64,000 nt of DNA, from assembly GCA_035409945.1 (NCBI GenBank), contig DAONQC010000008.1, positions 1 to 64,000 of the forward strand, given 5' to 3'. Source of the stretch: MWEH01 sp035409945 (GTDB lineage Bacteria; Bacillota; Clostridia; Christensenellales; DTU072). The notes under the pieces are model-generated. The model did no database searches. It was not told the origin of the DNA and saw nothing but the letters and a program-made list of their open reading frames with translations. The position numbers and the translations under genes are program-made. This document shows, piece after piece, positions 1 through 8,143 of the stretch. Position 1 is the stretch's first letter, and every line of letters begins with the position of its first letter.

Positions 1-296
1 GCCTAACGAAACTTTTATAGATTTTTATAGGTTTTGGTAGGTTTTTATAGATTTGAAAGAACGGATGAATACCACTTTTTAATATTTGGAGTTGATGTGT
101 TTACAAGCTTAGCTGCTTACTACGCAGAGCCCATAGAATAATAAGCCTGAAATAATTCCTTTACTAATATGTTCATTTATTAATCTAATGTTGGTTGCAA
201 AGAGTAATTTAATCCTAGATTTTTGGCATTAAATTTATTTTTAGGAAGTGCTCTTGTTGCGTTGTCACTAATATTAAAATAGGTTAAAATTAAAAC
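1..296. other. Upstream gap, no clear gene
   Basis: No convincing gene is seen. All three forward frames have stops within the first 40 bases. One short open stretch (about 31-141, forward, ending in TAA) has no start or ribosome binding site and could be a decayed 3' remnant, but I cannot identify it. No terminator hairpin or strong promoter was recognised before the ligase gene at 297. Confidence 0.4.
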
Positions 297-1913
297 ATGG
301 AAGCTGTAGAAATAAAAAATACCGATCAACAAATGTATTCTCTTGTTAAAAATGGATTTTCCGGTCGCTTGGATAAAGTTGCTATATCATATATGGGCAA
401 TAATATAAAAGCCTCCGATTTTTTTAAAGAAGTTGATCTTTGGGCAGAGATATTAAAAAACACATATGGAATTCAAAATGGCGATGTTGTCGCCATGAAT
501 TTACCCAATATCCCCAATGCAATAATACTTTTTTATGCTATGAATAAATGTGGTGCAATTGCTAACATTATGCACCCGTTTTTGCCTGCCAAAACAGTTG
601 TAAAACTTATGGAAAAAACTAATACCAAAATGTTTTTTGTATACGATGTATTTTTTAAAGAAAACGAAGAGGTGTTAAAAGAAGGGTTTAAAGGGGAAGT
701 AATAACAGTTAGCGTTAGCGATTATTTACCTACTATTAAAAAGTTAATATACTCACAAAAGGAACCTAAATTTAACAAAAGTGTTTCCCGATATGCGGAA
801 GTTTTAAAGAAGCACAAAGGACTCAAAGAATCATTTGAATGTGAAAGGCAAAGAGTTACGGTATATATGCATTCTGCTGGAACAAGCGGTGAACCTAAAA
901 TTGTTGTGCTATCAAACTATGCTCTTAATGAGCTTTCCAAGGCATTAACATATGTTATTCCCAACAGGGATGCAGACCATAATAAGTGCATTACCGTTAT
1001 GCCGTTATTCCACGGATTTGGCTTTGGTGTTTGTATGCATGTAATGCTTTCACATGGGTTTGAAATAATACTCATTCCAAGATTTACGCCAAAAGAAATG
1101 GTAAAGGTTACGTATAGTAGAAAAGCAACCATATGCGCAGGGGTTCCTATTTTATTCAAAAAGTTATTAGATTTAAGCGATAAGGATTTCAAGAAGCTAT
1201 TTTCACTTGAGCATATGTTTGTAGGTGGAGATAAATTGTCTGCAGAGCTAAAAGAAGAATTTGATACTAGGGTTGAAAATTTAGGTGGCATAGCAGAGCT
1301 TACTGAAGGATATGGTTTGACCGAGACCGTTACCGTTTGCTGTGTCAATCTTAAAGGTGAAAAAGAAAATACGTCCATGGGGCCTCCTTTAAGAGGAATA
1401 AGTTTTAAAATTATTGATGAAGACGAAAATACTTTACCAGTGCGTACGAACGGAGAAATATGTGTAGCTGGACCAACTCTAATGGACGGCTATTTAGGGG
1501 ACGAAGAAGGCAGTTGCTTTATACAAATTGATGATGAAAAATATGTAAAAACTGGTGATATAGGTTTCATAGATGAACAAGGAAAGCTTCACTTTCTTGA
1601 TAGGAAAAAGAGAATATTTAAAGTTAGTGGAATTACGATATTTCCAAGTGAAATAGAAAGCACAATAAAAAAGGTAAACACTGTAAAGGATTGTATAACT
1701 ATTCAGGAAAATAGAAAAATAATTGCCTTTGTAGAATCTACAAATACAAATATAGACAGTTTACGTGAAGCGATATTGGAAACCTGCAAAGAAAACTTAA
1801 TTTACTATGCCATTCCTAAAGTAGAAAATATAATAATCGTTCCTAAATTCCCTAAAACAGTAGTAGGGAAAACCAATATACAAGAATTAACTAAACTAGT
1901 GTCAAAAAAATAA
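297..1913 (+). CDS. AMP-dependent acyl-CoA synthetase/ligase family protein
   Basis: Class I adenylate-forming enzyme of 538 residues, expected to activate a carboxylate with ATP and pass the acyl-adenylate to CoA or another thiol. Core motifs are visible: the phosphate-binding loop HSAGTSGEPK (192-201), YGLTET (339-344), the TGD motif (419-421), the hinge region DRKKRIFKVSG (from 435) and the C-terminal PKTVVGK whose lysine (K525) matches the family's catalytic lysine. Length is normal for the family. The substrate cannot be read from sequence; medium/long-chain fatty or aryl acids are both possible. The ATG start has only a weak ribosome binding site. The gene stands alone and is convergent with the phosphatase gene downstream. 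Confidence 0.85.
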   Translation: MEAVEIKNTDQQMYSLVKNGFSGRLDKVAISYMGNNIKASDFFKEVDLWAEILKNTYGIQNGDVVAMNLPNIPNAIILFYAMNKCGAIANIMHPFLPAKTVVKLMEKTNTKMFFVYDVFFKENEEVLKEGFKGEVITVSVSDYLPTIKKLIYSQKEPKFNKSVSRYAEVLKKHKGLKESFECERQRVTVYMHSAGTSGEPKIVVLSNYALNELSKALTYVIPNRDADHNKCITVMPLFHGFGFGVCMHVMLSHGFEIILIPRFTPKEMVKVTYSRKATICAGVPILFKKLLDLSDKDFKKLFSLEHMFVGGDKLSAELKEEFDTRVENLGGIAELTEGYGLTETVTVCCVNLKGEKENTSMGPPLRGISFKIIDEDENTLPVRTNGEICVAGPTLMDGYLGDEEGSCFIQIDDEKYVKTGDIGFIDEQGKLHFLDRKKRIFKVSGITIFPSEIESTIKKVNTVKDCITIQENRKIIAFVESTNTNIDSLREAILETCKENLIYYAIPKVENIIIVPKFPKTVVGKTNIQELTKLVSKK

Positions 1914-1993
1914 AATTAGCGCAACTATCCCTTATACAGTTAATGTCTAGAGATGAAAGTTTCTAGGCATATTTTATTGGATATAATCCAGCG

Positions 1994-2178
1994 CATTGCA
2001 TATTAGGTAATCAGGATCTTTTTACATCTATGGCTATATTTACGGTTGTTATTTTACTCCAGGTCTCTCAAAAACGGATAAAGACATAGATTTAATTAGG
2101 TGAACAGTTGTTGCATTAGATAAACAGGATTATTGTTGCGTTTGTTATTTTATCCTAGTGCTCTAAAAATAAGTTTTG
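1994..2178. repeat. Degenerate tandem copy of the phosphatase gene 3' end
   Basis: Two diverged copies about 100-117 bp apart. TTGCATATTAGGTAATCAGG near 2000 matches TTGCATTAGATAAACAGG near 2111, and TTGTTATTTTACTCC with a following CTCT-AAAA near 2047-2075 matches TTGTTATTTTATCCTAG...CTCTAAAA at 2142-2170. The right-hand copy includes the last codons of the minus-strand phosphatase gene, so the gap downstream of that gene holds a decayed duplicate of its end. Confidence 0.6.
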
Positions 2179-3478
2179 CAATATCAGTGTTGTCAATGTT
2201 TGCAGGTACTGTTTCTGCACCATGTCCATACATAAAATAAAATACTTCTTGGTCTGAGTGCCCAGTAGTTGTAAATTTATAATAATTAATTATACCTTCT
2301 TCGATGTCGAGATTATCCTGTAATCCTCCTGTTTCGTGGTCGGCAGTAACAATCAACAGAGTGTCTGGATTATCTTCAATATATTCCATAACTATTCCTA
2401 CGGCATTGTCAAATGAACGTGTTTCATTTATTACGCCCATAATATTGTTGCTGTGACCATAAGTATCAATTTTTGAACCTTCAAACATAGCAAAAAATCC
2501 GTCTTCATTATCTAAAAGTTTTAGTGACTGCTCGACCATAACTTCAAGATTAACAATAGAGTCGTAGTTAATAGAATTAAATCCGCCGTAGACTTTACCA
2601 GATGTTAAGCTCACTAAAGTTTCATAACTGGTTGCAATTTGATATCCGTTTTCAAGAAGCTCATCAGTTAATGGTAGGTAATACTGGCTGTAACCTGCTC
2701 CCATCATCACATCAATTCCTGAATACACTTGTTGTTTTGCAATTTCTGCTTCTTGGCCTCTAGCTGCAACATGGGCTGAAAATCCTGCTGGAGTGGCATC
2801 ACTTAAGTTTTTAGTTGCAACAATGCCTGTTTTTCTTCCGGTAGCAATAGCGCGTTCTGTGACATTAGGTAAAGTTAAAAGGTTTTCAGGTAAATGTATA
2901 TCTATATCAGATCTAGCATAATCGGGTCGTACTCCTACCATCCCATTTTGTGTTTTAAATCCAGTAGCTAACGCTGTAGCAGCGGCTGCGCTATCGGTAA
3001 TAGGGCGCTCTTCTCCACCTTGTAGTATAGAGGATGTTTTTACCAGGCCTTTATATGGCAACTTTTCCATATTTAGTTTATCTACTCCGAGATAGCGTCT
3101 TGTAGCTTCTATATGGTTTTGCCCCATACCGTCTCCAATCATGATTATTACATTTTTAACAACATAATCAGGTTCAGTGGGTTCAACAGTATCATCAGGG
3201 CTACTAGGTTCAATAACGTCATTAGGTTCAACGGGGTTAACAACATCGTTAGGATTAGTAGGCTCGATAACATCCCCTGGTTCAACGGGGTTAATAACAT
3301 CGTTAGGTTCGACAACATCATCAGGCTCAACGGCTTTAACAATATAATTAGGGTCCACTGCTAAAAGGTCTTTGTCGGGAGTAATATTAAGTGTATAGAC
3401 AGCAAAAACTGAACTAGCAAGTGACGCAAGTAAAAAGATAGTTATTAATATTTTTAAAAAATTTACAACTTTTTTCAA
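2150..3478 (-). CDS. Secreted alkaline phosphatase
   Basis: PhoA-superfamily alkaline phosphatase (442 residues) that would release phosphate from phosphomonoesters outside the membrane. An N-terminal signal peptide (residues about 1-26, ending SSVFA) is followed by a low-complexity Pro/Asp/Val linker (about 40-105) and then the catalytic domain: metal-binding IGDGMG near 115, the TDSAAAATALATG nucleophile-Ser motif near 160, TADHETGG near 380 and a late GHSDQE/GHGAE His region. The start is TTG at 3478, supported by GGTGGGGG just upstream and by the signal peptide that begins there. There is no cell-wall sorting motif, so the product is either released or held by an uncleaved signal. The signal resembles that of the SGNH hydrolase at 16858-18573. 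Confidence 0.88.
   Translation of the reverse strand: MKKVVNFLKILITIFLLASLASSVFAVYTLNITPDKDLLAVDPNYIVKAVEPDDVVEPNDVINPVEPGDVIEPTNPNDVVNPVEPNDVIEPSSPDDTVEPTEPDYVVKNVIIMIGDGMGQNHIEATRRYLGVDKLNMEKLPYKGLVKTSSILQGGEERPITDSAAAATALATGFKTQNGMVGVRPDYARSDIDIHLPENLLTLPNVTERAIATGRKTGIVATKNLSDATPAGFSAHVAARGQEAEIAKQQVYSGIDVMMGAGYSQYYLPLTDELLENGYQIATSYETLVSLTSGKVYGGFNSINYDSIVNLEVMVEQSLKLLDNEDGFFAMFEGSKIDTYGHSNNIMGVINETRSFDNAVGIVMEYIEDNPDTLLIVTADHETGGLQDNLDIEEGIINYYKFTTTGHSDQEVFYFMYGHGAETVPANIDNTDIAKLIFRALG
3160..3365 (-). repeat. In-frame tandem repeat encoding the Pro-Asp-Val linker
   Basis: Inside the phosphatase gene, imperfect units of about 30 bp encode variations on VEPNDVI / NPVEPGDVIEP. The repeat separates the signal peptide from the phosphatase domain, as a flexible surface spacer would. 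Units differ at many third positions, so the expansion is not recent. Confidence 0.75.
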
Positions 3479-3812
3479 AATTCCCCCACCAGGTGAGTAT
3501 AATTAGCCCAACCTTATGTATAACAAAAAAGTAAAGTTATAACTTCTACATATTACAATACATTAGAAATCTTATAAACTCAAGGAAAGTAAAATGAGTT
3601 AAGCTTCACTAAATAAAATCATTGAAATGAATAATAATACATAATAATGCCAAAAATCAAAGGCATTAAATTAAAAGAAATTTTGCAAAACTGCCGGATA
3701 ACCGCTTATATTATTTTTGTTGTTAAAAACGCATAGCATGCGGTTGTTTATATAAAAAATATGAGATATCATGGCAGTGGTGATTGGTTAGTAATTAGGC
3801 AGGAAAATTTTT
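3479..3812. other. Divergent intergenic region
   Basis: Separates the minus-strand phosphatase from the plus-strand transporter-fucosidase, so both promoters should lie here. The only structure I see is an inverted repeat AATGCC...GGCATT at 3646-3667 without a T run, a candidate operator. No ORF of note. Confidence 0.4.
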
Positions 3813-6185
3813 ATGACAGAAAAACGTAAACGTATTTTATCTAAATTAGCTTTGTTTTTAAGTGCTGCTATTTGGGGCAGTACGTTTGCCATTCAAAAAG
3901 ATGCCTTAGACGATATTTCTGTATACTTTCTTTTAACACTTAGACTCTTAGGTGCAGGGATTATAATGATATTTTTATCAGGAAAAACTCTTAAAGACTT
4001 TAATAAAGAGTATTTGGTAAAAGGGGTAACTGCTGGCATTTTTTTAGCACTTGGATATATAGCACAAACTTATGGGCTAATGCATATACCAGCTGGCAAA
4101 AGTTCCTTTTTAACTTCAATATATTGCGTATTAATTCCTTATTTTATTTGGATGTTTACACGGAAAAAACCAAGCAACTTTAACATAATAGCCACCTTAA
4201 TTTGCGTCTTAGGTGTTTGGGTAGTGTCATATGATAAAGGTGGTAGCAGTACATCCTTCACTTTTAAGGGTGAGGGGCTTACTTTAATAAGCACAATATT
4301 TTTTGCGATACAAATGGCGCTTACAGGGGTGTGGAGTAAAAAGTTAAAAACCCGTCTTTTTACAATGTCTCAAATGATGACGGCAGGGATTATATGCTTG
4401 GTTGCAATGTTTATAACGAAACAAACGCCTACTACAATACCATCTCCTAAAACCATATGGTATCTAGTGTATTTATTGTTTTTGGCAACAGTAGTTTGCT
4501 TTTTATTTAATAACTGGGGATTAAAAAGAACGTCAGCAATTTCAGCTTCTTTGATATTATCTTTAGAGTCGGTGTTTGGTTTAATATTCGCAGCAATGTT
4601 TTTACACGAACGATTCGGTGCTAATACGATAGTTGGTTTCATTGTCATACTAATTGCTGTTATTATTAGCGAAACGGAATTAAAGTTTATACAAACTGCA
4701 TTTTTCTACTTGAAAGATAAATGGGATCAAAACAATCAAGCTAAACTTAAATTATTAGCATTAAATGCGCTAGAAGATGCAGACATAGTCGAATCGAAAG
4801 AATTTTTGGATAATATAACATCCATAGCCCCAACTGAAAGGCAAATAGAGTTTCAAAATCTTGGATATTATAACTTCATCCATTTTGGACTTAACACATT
4901 TACGAAAAAAGAGTGGGGCTCTGGAGATGTTAGTCCTCAAGTGTTTACACTAAAAAATATTGATACCGATAGCTGGGTGAGTGATCTTCAAAAAACTGGT
5001 AGTAAAGGAATAATCATTACAGCCAAGCATCACGATGGGTTTTGTTTATTCAATAGCGAATATACCGATTACACCATTAAAAATACTGTTTATAAAGATG
5101 GTAAAGGAGATGTTATAGAAGATCTACAAGCATCATGCGAAAAATATGGCATGAAATTAGGGATATATCTTTCACCCTGGGATCGGCACGAAAAAACATA
5201 TGGAACGAAGGAATATAACGACTTTTTCTGTAACCAGCTTGAAGAGCTATGTACAGGGTATGGTGATATATTTTGTTTTTGGTTTGACGGAGCTTGTGGC
5301 GAAGGGGCAAACGGCAAAAAACAAGAGTATGATTGGGAACGATACTATGCTTTAATAAGGGCTTTACAACCAAACGCTGCTATCGTAAATTGTGGTCCAG
5401 ATGCAAGGTGGATTGGAAATGAAGGCGGAGTTGCAAGACGCGCCGAATACGCTGTCGTGCCTAAAGAATTGCAGTCGTATTTAAGCATAGCTCAAGCTTC
5501 TCAGCAAGATGAAAAAGAAGAAATGTCAGGTTTAAATAACTTAAACTGCGTGGCAAAAGGGAGAAAGCAAATAACAAAAGATGACAAATTGCATTCCTTA
5601 TTCAATCCCACCAATTCTAGTAAAATACTGGGTGAACGCTTTCAGTTAGCAGGAAAAGAATTAGTGTGGTGGCCGTCAGAAATGGATATATCAGTAACCA
5701 AAAGAGGGTGGTTTTGGAAACCACTATGGGAGAAGTTTTATTTGCGTTCTGCAGAAAATATAGCTAGTTGCTACTTTACATCAGTTGGAAATAACGCCAC
5801 ACTTTTATTAAATGTGCCACCCAATGATAAAGGTGTATTACCTAAGGCATATATCGCAAGGATACATGAGGCAAAAGAAATAATTGAAGAAAAACTTAGT
5901 AATGTTATAGATGCAACCTATACCATAACAGATGATAATGTTATAAAAATAACGATGGATAGCTCTACTGTAAATGCCATAACATTAGCTGAAGACGTAA
6001 GATTTAGTCAGCGGGTAGAATCCTTTAAAGTATTCCATGCTGGTAAAGAAGTTTACTCTGGTAAGACAATTGGTTTTAATAAAATTTGCATATTACCTAG
6101 ACCCATACAAAATTGCGCTGAATTAGAGATTAAGATAGAAAAGGCAAGAGCTCCACTGAAACTCTTCAAGGTAATTGTTAGTTAG
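3813..6185 (+). CDS. EamA transporter / GH29 alpha-L-fucosidase fusion
   Basis: A 790-residue two-domain protein. Residues about 10-295 form a drug/metabolite transporter (EamA) module of roughly ten hydrophobic segments, beginning with the family-typical AAIWGSTFA. A linker (about 296-335) leads into a GH29 fucosidase (about 335-790) that starts with the canonical APTERQ...FIHFGLNTFT, contains AKHHDGFCLF and the nucleophile motif FWFDG (Asp492), and ends with a beta-rich tail. With ten membrane spans both ends of an EamA protein are cytoplasmic, so the enzyme would act inside the cell on fucosylated compounds; that the transporter half imports the substrate is inference. The start has an AGGCAGGAAAA ribosome site. 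The reading frame is continuous, with no sign of two genes. An intrinsic terminator follows. Confidence 0.85.
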   Translation: MTEKRKRILSKLALFLSAAIWGSTFAIQKDALDDISVYFLLTLRLLGAGIIMIFLSGKTLKDFNKEYLVKGVTAGIFLALGYIAQTYGLMHIPAGKSSFLTSIYCVLIPYFIWMFTRKKPSNFNIIATLICVLGVWVVSYDKGGSSTSFTFKGEGLTLISTIFFAIQMALTGVWSKKLKTRLFTMSQMMTAGIICLVAMFITKQTPTTIPSPKTIWYLVYLLFLATVVCFLFNNWGLKRTSAISASLILSLESVFGLIFAAMFLHERFGANTIVGFIVILIAVIISETELKFIQTAFFYLKDKWDQNNQAKLKLLALNALEDADIVESKEFLDNITSIAPTERQIEFQNLGYYNFIHFGLNTFTKKEWGSGDVSPQVFTLKNIDTDSWVSDLQKTGSKGIIITAKHHDGFCLFNSEYTDYTIKNTVYKDGKGDVIEDLQASCEKYGMKLGIYLSPWDRHEKTYGTKEYNDFFCNQLEELCTGYGDIFCFWFDGACGEGANGKKQEYDWERYYALIRALQPNAAIVNCGPDARWIGNEGGVARRAEYAVVPKELQSYLSIAQASQQDEKEEMSGLNNLNCVAKGRKQITKDDKLHSLFNPTNSSKILGERFQLAGKELVWWPSEMDISVTKRGWFWKPLWEKFYLRSAENIASCYFTSVGNNATLLLNVPPNDKGVLPKAYIARIHEAKEIIEEKLSNVIDATYTITDDNVIKITMDSSTVNAITLAEDVRFSQRVESFKVFHAGKEVYSGKTIGFNKICILPRPIQNCAELEIKIEKARAPLKLFKVIVS

Positions 6186-6204
6186 TAAGCGTCTCCATGC
6201 ATGA

Positions 6205-6243
6205 CAAAAAAAAGAATCGCAGGGTTTTTGCGATTCTTTTTCA
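6205..6243. terminator. Bidirectional intrinsic terminator
   Basis: A perfect 11-bp stem, AAAGAATCGCA (6211-6221) with TGCGATTCTTT (6229-6239), is flanked by an A run on the left and a T run on the right. It can therefore stop both the transporter-fucosidase transcript (+) and the rpsF-ssb-rpsR transcript (-). Confidence 0.9.
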
Positions 6244-6268
6244 TTATTATTAATTTCTATCTTTAGTA

Positions 6269-7069
6269 CTAGTCAGCTGAGAATGGAAGTAATCCCATTA
6301 TACGAGCTCTTTTAACAGCTGTTGCTAGTGCTCTTTGATGTTTAACACAAACGCCACTCATTCTTCTAGGAAGGATTCTTCCTTTTTCTGTAATGTAGCG
6401 GGGGCGTTGATCTTCTTTGCTATGTGGGTCATAACCTTTATTAATCTCTGCTGCTAATTTGATGTAATCGATTTCATCCACTTTGTTTGCGCAGAAGGGA
6501 CAAACTCTTCTTCTTGACCCTTGTCTGTAGAAGTTGCCACCTCTTGAAAAAGATCTTTCACCTTTTTGGTAGGGGGCTCTGGGTTTTCTTTCGTAAGATT
6601 TTGTTTCTGTTTCTCCAGCTTCATTCTTTTTAGGTGCAGGTTTTCTAGCATGGAATTCCTTTTCGCCACTTTCTTTTTTATCTACAGCTTTTTCGTCTTC
6701 AGCGGTCTCATCTTTCTTGGTCTCAGCTTTCTTAGCAGGGGCTTCTTTTTTTACAGCTTTTGCTTCTTCCGTAGCATCATCTTTTTTAGTTTCAGCCTTC
6801 TTAGCAGGGGCTTCCTTTTTTTCAGCTTTTGCTTCTTCCGCATCATCTTTTTTGGCTGCAGCTTTCTTGGCAGGAGCTTCTTTTGCTACCTCTTCCTTTT
6901 TCTCTACTACTTTTTCTTCTTTCACTGCATCTGCTTTTTTGGTAGCAGCTTTTTCTTCTTTGGCAGTATCTACTTTTTTAGCAGCAGGTTTTGCCTCTTT
7001 CTTTTCTGTTTTAACAGTGGCTTCTTTCTTTTCTTCCGCCACGTCGTTAGTTTCTATGTCTTTTGTCAT
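6269..7069 (-). CDS. rpsR: 30S ribosomal protein bS18 with long Lys/Ala/Glu-rich N-terminal extension
   Basis: The last 80 or so residues are ribosomal protein S18, which with S6 binds the small-subunit platform. They include a CPFC pair and a later CVKH, a likely zinc-binding (C+ type) S18, plus the conserved [14 protein letters not shown] and the LLPFSAD end. The first ~185 of 266 residues are low-complexity, built from imperfect 22-23-residue repeats such as [15 protein letters not shown], then an Arg-rich stretch. Ordinary bacterial S18 has about 75-90 residues. The ATG at 7069 has AAGGAG upstream and follows ssb closely, so the extension is translated. Third gene of an rpsF-ssb-rpsR operon. 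A long Phe-rich ORF on the opposite strand is a shadow of the repeat. Confidence 0.93.
   Translation of the reverse strand: MTKDIETNDVAEEKKEATVKTEKKEAKPAAKKVDTAKEEKAATKKADAVKEEKVVEKKEEVAKEAPAKKAAAKKDDAEEAKAEKKEAPAKKAETKKDDATEEAKAVKKEAPAKKAETKKDETAEDEKAVDKKESGEKEFHARKPAPKKNEAGETETKSYERKPRAPYQKGERSFSRGGNFYRQGSRRRVCPFCANKVDEIDYIKLAAEINKGYDPHSKEDQRPRYITEKGRILPRRMSGVCVKHQRALATAVKRARIMGLLPFSAD
6725..6935 (-). repeat. Tandem repeat encoding the S18 Ala/Lys-rich tail
   Basis: In-frame repeat with a period of 66-69 bp. The landmark CTTAGCAGGG recurs at 6731 and 6800, and a diverged CTTGGCAGGA near 6866. Each unit encodes one [18 protein letters not shown] block. Confidence 0.8.
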
Positions 7070-7094
7070 AATTATTTCTCCTTAAAAATCATAA

Positions 7095-7520
7095 TTAAAA
7101 TGGGACATTCCCATCAAGTACGGTGCCACCAAACTTTGGCTTTTTATTGGCTACTTCGGGGATGTCAGGCAGATCTTCGCTTGCTACATCTGCGTCTGAG
7201 CTGTCGCCTCTAGAGGATAAAAATTGAACTTCGTCTGCGACTATTTCAGTAACATACCTAGTTTCACCATCTTTGTCGTACGAACGTGTTTGAATTGACC
7301 CGCAAACACCAACTTTACTGCCTTTTTTCAAATATTTGCTGCAGTTGTCAGCAAGTCCTCTCCAAGTAACTACTGGAAGAAAATCAGTTGCTTTAGTACC
7401 GTCGTTACTAGTGTAGTTACGATCAGCAGCAACTGTAAATCTGCAGTATGAAATGCCACTACCTGTTTGGCCAGAATCTGGGTCTTTTGTTAAATTACCT
7501 ATTAAAATAGCTTTGTTCAT
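7095..7520 (-). CDS. ssb: Single-stranded DNA-binding protein
   Basis: 141-residue SSB with an OB fold: MNKAILIGNLTKDP start, FTVAADR, the WRGLADN region and YLKKGSKVGVCGSIQTR. It coats single-stranded DNA in replication and repair. The tail ends in GNVPF, preserving the Pro-Phe tip that docks partner proteins but with fewer acidic residues than the usual DDDIPF. It lies between rpsF and rpsR as in many bacteria, with GGAGAA before the ATG. Confidence 0.95.
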   Translation of the reverse strand: MNKAILIGNLTKDPDSGQTGSGISYCRFTVAADRNYTSNDGTKATDFLPVVTWRGLADNCSKYLKKGSKVGVCGSIQTRSYDKDGETRYVTEIVADEVQFLSSRGDSSDADVASEDLPDIPEVANKKPKFGGTVLDGNVPF

Positions 7521-7537
7521 GGTTTTCTCCTTACCCT

Positions 7538-7822
7538 TTATAGTAGGGTGATCATTTGTCTGACGATTTTGTCATTGATTCTCATCTGTCTGTCTACTTC
7601 TGCAGGAACTGTTGCATCTGCTTCAAAGTTGAATAGCACATAGTAACCATGTGTCATGCGGTCGATTTCGTAAGCGAACCTACGAGTTCCCCACTTGTTC
7701 ACTAATGTTACTGCGCCACCAAGACTTTCAATCAGATCAGAGTATCTAGTAATTTGAGCCTCTGTATCTTCCTCAGAAAGACCATCTTTGATTATGAATA
7801 GCAATTGATACTTTCTTTTCAT
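7538..7822 (-). CDS. rpsF: 30S ribosomal protein bS6
   Basis: 94-residue S6 with the family landmarks YQLLFIIKDGLSEED, VNKWGTRRFAYEIDRMTHGYYVLFNFEA and a C-terminal LRINDKIVRQMI-like segment. It binds the platform of the small subunit together with S18. First gene of the rpsF-ssb-rpsR operon; AGGAGGT lies 8 bases before the ATG. Confidence 0.95.
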   Translation of the reverse strand: MKRKYQLLFIIKDGLSEEDTEAQITRYSDLIESLGGAVTLVNKWGTRRFAYEIDRMTHGYYVLFNFEADATVPAEVDRQMRINDKIVRQMITLL

Positions 7823-7930
7823 GACATCTTACCTCCTTTTGGACATTTTATTGGCTCTCGAAAGAGCAAGGAATCGCAAATTGCGACGCTTTTTTATTAT
7901 ATACATACTTTAAAATAAAGTAAAGGATTT
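7823..7930 (-). promoter_or_regulatory. rpsF operon promoter and 5' leader
   Basis: Read on the minus strand: -35 TTTACT (7919-7924), a 17-bp spacer and -10 TATAAT (7896-7901). The leader of about 65 nt contains two small hairpins, CGCAATTTGCG and GCTCT-TTCG-AGAGC, before the ribosome site. Many bacteria control this operon by S6:S18 binding to such a leader; I did not find the CCG bulge of that motif, so autoregulation is only a possibility. The rest of the gap up to 8056 shows nothing clear. Confidence 0.55.
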
Positions 7931-8056
7931 TTTTAATGCATGCGCGACCTTATAATATGTAAAGTAAATTGAGCTACCTATGTTTCCTCTGTTAATTCAA
8001 AGCTTGGGTTAAATTTGTATTTAAGTTGCATAATAGTTGCTACACATTGGTTATTT

Positions 8057-8100
8057 CGGCTAATCCGGGAGCGATACCCAAGAATAGCCGATATTTTTAA
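8057..8100. repeat. 44-bp hairpin repeat, copy A
   Basis: Outer stem CGGCTA (8057-8062) / TAGCCG (8085-8090), an inner GGG/CCC stem, then ATATTTTTAA. The same 44-bp layout occurs at 9446-9489. The inner bases differ between copies yet still pair (GGG/CCC versus TTGG/CCAA), as expected for a selected structure. It lies just beyond the 3' end of the ATPase gene. Confidence 0.7.
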
Positions 8101-8143
8101 CATGTGTTGTTTTGGCAGTGTGGAATTTGACTAAAGATTTTGG

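Noticed and set aside
6566..7213. Long plus-strand ORFs (Phe/Ser-rich) opposite rpsR
   Set aside because: They are antisense shadows of the Lys/Ala/Glu repeat; no ribosome site, and the opposite strand encodes a clear S18.
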